9,791 nt of DNA from contig JAEZQN010000355.1 in the NCBI GenBank assembly GCA_023441145.1, positions 1 through 9,791 of the forward strand. The letters run 5' to 3'. This document shows, in pieces, positions 7,410 through 9,791 of this stretch. Position numbers and translations under genes: made by a program. The notes under the pieces were generated by a model, which worked only from the letters and a program-made list of their open reading frames with translations, was not told the DNA's origin and made no database searches. Origin of the DNA: Bacillota bacterium. GTDB taxonomy: Bacteria > Bacillota > Clostridia > Lachnospirales > Lachnospiraceae. How positions within the stretch are numbered: position 1 is the stretch's first letter; the number at the start of each line of letters is the position of its first letter.

Positions 7410-7414
7410 GGAGG
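7410..7414 (+). promoter_or_regulatory. Ribosome binding site supporting the GTG start of telA
   Basis: GGAGG at 7410-7414 lies seven bases before GTG 7422. No in-frame ATG lies near this site, so the GTG is the start. Confidence 0.85.
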
Positions 7415-7421
7415 AAGTTTT

Positions 7422-8579
7422 GTGAATAATGAGGAGCAAGTATTAGAAAAGGAAACCCCAACATTAACCTTTGACCCATTTGGTGCAGAGGCAAAGCCAT
7501 TAGATATAGTTGAGGTATCAAAAGAAGAGAAACCTCAGGTTTTTGATGAAAGTACCTTGACAGCGGAAGAGAAGAAGATGGTGGATGAGTTTTCTTCTCA
7601 AATCGATTTGACAAACTCCAATATGGTGATGCAGTTTGGTGCTGGAGCACAGAAGAAGGTAGCTGATTTTTCTGAAAGTGCATTGAATAGCGTTAAAACC
7701 AAGGATCTTGGTGAAATCGGTAGTATGTTAACAGATGTAGTTGTAGAATTAAAGGGATTTGATGTTAACGAAGAGGAGAAGGGTGGAATCCTTGGATTTT
7801 TCAAACGGAGCACCAATAAACTCACCTCTTTAAAGACCAAATATGAGAAAGCAGAAGTAAATGTAACTAAGATTTGTAAGGCATTAGAAGGTCATCAGAT
7901 ACAATTACTTAAAGATATTGCTACCTTGGATAAGATGTATGAGCTTAACAAGACTTATTTTAAAGAGATTTCTATGTATATTTTGGCAGGTAAGAAAAAA
8001 TTAGCGTTGGCACAAGAACAGGAACTACCTGCACTTCAGAAGAAGGCACAAGAAAGTGGACTTCCTGAGGATGCACAGACTGCCAATGATTTTGCCAATC
8101 TATGTAATCGCTTTGAAAAGAAGCTTCACGATTTGGAATTGACTAGAATGATTTCTATTCAGATGGCTCCACAGATTCGTTTAGTACAGAGTAACGATAC
8201 TCTTATGACAGAAAAGATACAATCTACCATTGTTAACACGATTCCATTATGGAAGAGTCAGATGGTATTGGCTCTTGGAATTACTCATTCTCAAGAAGCT
8301 GCTAAGGCTCAACGCCAGGTAACCGATATGACCAACGAGTTGTTGAAGAAGAATGCAGAGACTTTGAAGATGGCAACGGTAGAAACAGCGAAAGAGTCCG
8401 AACGTGGTATTGTTGATATTGAAACTCTTCGTATTACCAATGAATCTTTGATTTCAACTTTGGATGAAGTAATCAAGATTCAAGATGAAGGTCGTCAGAA
8501 GAGAAGAGAAGCAGAAGTTGAATTAAACCGCATTGAAAGCGAGTTAAAGAATAAGTTATTAACAATGAACAAGAGATAA
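7422..8579 (+). CDS. telA: Toxic anion resistance protein, TelA family
   Basis: The 385-residue soluble protein belongs to the TelA family, named from tellurite resistance on plasmid RK2. Bacillus has homologues such as YaaN and YceH. The biochemical activity is not established; the family is associated with toxic-anion and cell-envelope stress. After an acidic, poorly conserved N-terminus (1-60), family hallmarks follow: GFFKRSTNKLTSLKTKYEKA (126-145), the core EGHQIQLLKDIATLDKMYE (156-174) and FKEISMYILAGKKKL (180-194), and MAPQIRLVQSNDTLMTEKIQ (248-267) leading to TIPLWKSQMVLALG (273-286). The protein is almost wholly helical, with a charged C-terminal coiled coil (about 345-380), and has no signal peptide or membrane span. 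Translation starts at GTG with a GGAGG site. It lies 47 bp after xpaC and is almost certainly cotranscribed; the pairing of these families is well known in Firmicutes. Confidence 0.93.
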   Translation: MNNEEQVLEKETPTLTFDPFGAEAKPLDIVEVSKEEKPQVFDESTLTAEEKKMVDEFSSQIDLTNSNMVMQFGAGAQKKVADFSESALNSVKTKDLGEIGSMLTDVVVELKGFDVNEEEKGGILGFFKRSTNKLTSLKTKYEKAEVNVTKICKALEGHQIQLLKDIATLDKMYELNKTYFKEISMYILAGKKKLALAQEQELPALQKKAQESGLPEDAQTANDFANLCNRFEKKLHDLELTRMISIQMAPQIRLVQSNDTLMTEKIQSTIVNTIPLWKSQMVLALGITHSQEAAKAQRQVTDMTNELLKKNAETLKMATVETAKESERGIVDIETLRITNESLISTLDEVIKIQDEGRQKRREAEVELNRIESELKNKLLTMNKR

Positions 8580-8615
8580 TAATCCATAAGGATTGTAGCG
8601 TGTAGTGTTTGGAAA

Positions 8616-8620
8616 GGAGG
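8616..8620 (+). promoter_or_regulatory. Ribosome binding site supporting the GTG start at 8628
   Basis: GGAGG at 8616-8620 (within AAAGGAGGA) is seven bases before GTG 8628. The ATG at 8626 is in another frame that stops after 11 codons, so the GTG is the real start. This strong site is good evidence that the unknown gene is translated. Confidence 0.8.
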
Positions 8621-8627
8621 AGTTGAT

Positions 8628-9266
8628 GTGTGGTATGACAGAAGCAGGTCATATGTACTAGGCTCAGAGTATGCATTTCACTCTTTTTACAAGCAGGACT
8701 ATACGGTGAGAAAGGGTTCCTATGAACGCCTAATCAATCATTATTATGGGAAGAACTCCTTGTTTAAGCGGACGCTACCCCAAGTAGGGAATTATGGTTT
8801 GCTTGAGTTAAATGAGGCTACTAGAGACTTGGAACTTCCTCTTCACAACCTCCTTGATGAGATGGAAGGAGAAAGTGAAGGAAATGTAGAGGATTTTGTA
8901 GAATCCTATAATAAGGTGTTAGAAAGCTTTGATTCCCTCAATAACAACAGTTTTTGTAATCGAAAGAATTGGTTAACCGCCCTTACACATACCTATCGTA
9001 ATGAACTTCAACGTGGAGGCTTTGTTATTTTGGAGAATGGTACATTGACTAGGATAACAGACGAGGAGCAGAAGGTTGTAGATGAGCAGGCTTTCAATGA
9101 GCTCTTTCAGGGAGAGAAGAGCTTTGGCAGGCTTTTACTTGATTGTACAGTAAAGATTGGCTATGAAGCTTTATCCTCCTTAAGTCGATCCCCAAAACTA
9201 TATAGTTCTAGTGGGAGGTTTATCTATTCCATTAACACGGGAACCTTATATAATGATATCTTTTAA
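8628..9266 (+). CDS. Protein of unknown function, third gene of the xpaC-telA operon
   Basis: I do not recognise this 212-residue protein with confidence. It has no signal peptide, membrane span or obvious catalytic motif, and only two cysteines (110, 173). The N-terminal 60 residues are aromatic- and Arg/Lys-rich (many Tyr, Phe, His). Residues 60-105 look helical and acidic. Residues 88-165 loosely follow the order seen in the C-terminal domain of the flagellar cap protein FliD: FVESYNKVLES, then a helix LTALTHTYRNEL, then a turn and GTLTRITDEE, then an acidic helix ending FNELFQGE. That resemblance is by eye and may be chance. The GTG start has an excellent ribosome binding site, the gene follows telA by 48 bp without a terminator, and a strong terminator follows it. 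It is therefore probably coexpressed with xpaC and telA. Base composition matches its neighbours. Confidence 0.8.
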   Translation: MWYDRSRSYVLGSEYAFHSFYKQDYTVRKGSYERLINHYYGKNSLFKRTLPQVGNYGLLELNEATRDLELPLHNLLDEMEGESEGNVEDFVESYNKVLESFDSLNNNSFCNRKNWLTALTHTYRNELQRGGFVILENGTLTRITDEEQKVVDEQAFNELFQGEKSFGRLLLDCTVKIGYEALSSLSRSPKLYSSSGRFIYSINTGTLYNDIF

Positions 9267-9270
9267 TAAA

Positions 9271-9308
9271 AAGAGCTTCGTAGCTGGTGTATTTGCTACG
9301 AAGCTCTT
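9271..9308. terminator. Bidirectional terminator between the telA operon and the symporter gene
   Basis: AAGAGCTTCGTAGC (9271-9284) and GCTACGAAGCTCTT (9295-9308) form a perfect 14-bp stem with a 10-base loop. On the plus strand a T-rich CTTTGTTCTT follows; on the minus strand the stem is followed by TTTATT. It can therefore stop both the operon coming from the left and the convergent symporter gene coming from the right. Confidence 0.92.
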
Positions 9309-9326
9309 CTTTGTTCTTACCCTATC

Positions 9327-9791
9327 TTAACAATCTACATGCTCGACAGAATCGAATTCGTCCTGAATCTCTTTACTAGGGCTCTTATCTAATAAGCTAA
9401 CCACTACAATTAGAATGGAAGCAAAGACGAATGCTGGCAGTAGTTCGTAAACAGCAAAAATACCACCTAGCTTATTAATAAATAAGGACCAAAGGATAGA
9501 GAGACAGCCGCCTCCAACCATACCACAGATGGCACCCTTTAAGGTAGTTCGTTTCCAAAATAGGGAGAATAGAACTAAAGGACCGAATGCAGCTCCAAAA
9601 CCTGCCCAAGCATAGGATACTAAAGCAAAGACAGAGCTATTTTCATCCCAAGCAATAATAATAGAGAAAATGGCAACAATCATAATGGTAACTTTAGATA
9701 TAATCAGCACCTGCTTATCGGATGCATTTTTCTTCACAATTTTCTTAAATAGGTTTGTTCCTACGGAGGAGGAAACTAATAATAGCTGAGA
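9327..9791 (-). CDS. putP: Sodium/proline symporter (PutP-type), C-terminal part; runs off the right edge
   Basis: The last 154 codons of a minus-strand gene are visible, ending with TAA at 9329-9327. The reading frame is open to the window edge, so the GTG at 9737 is an internal codon, not a start. The product is an integral membrane protein of the sodium:solute symporter family, which takes up proline with sodium. The visible part begins SQLLLVSSSVGTNLFKKIV, the conserved helix of the transport core, where PutP has SQLLVCSS. It continues with a membrane span (VTIMIVAIFSIIIAW), the PutP-typical VSYAWAGFGAAFGPLVLFSLFWKR, a span from GAICGMVGG, and another containing ELLPAFVFASILIVVVSLL. The polar tail is acidic. 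Assignment to PutP rather than another solute symporter is good because of the SYAWAGFGAAFGP match. The gene is convergent with the telA operon and shares its terminator. Confidence 0.92.
   Translation of the reverse strand, partial: SQLLLVSSSVGTNLFKKIVKKNASDKQVLIISKVTIMIVAIFSIIIAWDENSSVFALVSYAWAGFGAAFGPLVLFSLFWKRTTLKGAICGMVGGGCLSILWSLFINKLGGIFAVYELLPAFVFASILIVVVSLLDKSPSKEIQDEFDSVEHVDC

Noticed and set aside
7327..7683. Open frame of 118 codons on the minus strand, overlapping the xpaC end and telA start
   Set aside because: It lies antisense to two well-supported genes, has no ribosome binding site, and its product has no recognisable domain. Other antisense or out-of-frame open stretches inside sbcD, sbcC, xpaC and telA were rejected for the same reasons.
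9735..9737. GTG as the start of a short 136-residue minus-strand protein
   Set aside because: The frame stays open to the window edge and the upstream residues (SQLLLVSSSVGTNLFKKI) match the PutP core, so this is an internal codon of a longer gene.

Overview
The window looks like chromosomal DNA from a low-GC Gram-positive anaerobe, most likely a Lachnospiraceae or Lachnoclostridium-type clostridium. The reasons are AT-rich intergenic DNA, strong GGAGG-type ribosome binding sites, consensus sigma-A-type promoters, GTG starts with good Shine-Dalgarno sites, and protein families typical of Firmicutes. The genus is inference. No mobile element, CRISPR array, tRNA or rRNA was seen.

Layout. (1) Positions 1-306, minus strand: the N-terminal part of a secreted lipoprotein with a lipobox and a Thr/Ser/Pro-rich linker, followed by a domain start resembling FMN-binding, PplA-like lipoproteins. 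It has a near-perfect promoter in the divergent intergenic region. (2) Positions 537-4822, plus strand: sbcD and sbcC overlap by 4 bp and encode the Mre11/Rad50-type nuclease complex. A perfect 13-bp inverted repeat upstream of sbcD contains both predicted promoter hexamers. (3) Positions 4934-5947: galE, UDP-glucose 4-epimerase, with its own extended -10 promoter and a downstream hairpin terminator. (4) Positions 6166-9266: a three-gene operon of xpaC-like membrane protein, telA-like toxic-anion-resistance protein, and a 212-residue protein of unknown function. It runs from a consensus-like promoter to a 14-bp-stem terminator. (5) Positions 9327-9791, minus strand: the C-terminal part of a PutP-type sodium/proline symporter, convergent with the operon and sharing its terminator.

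How the genes relate. SbcD and SbcC form one complex that processes DNA ends and hairpins. GalE is a separate sugar-nucleotide enzyme. XpaC and TelA are a recurrent Firmicute pair linked to envelope or toxic-anion stress. The third gene joins them by close spacing and strong translation signals. It is the least understood item here, and its C-terminal half vaguely resembles the C-terminal domain of the flagellar cap protein FliD. Most of the window is ordinary core genome. The points most worth a second look are the sbcD operator-like dyad, the orphan third gene of the xpaC-telA operon, and the possible flavin-binding lipoprotein.
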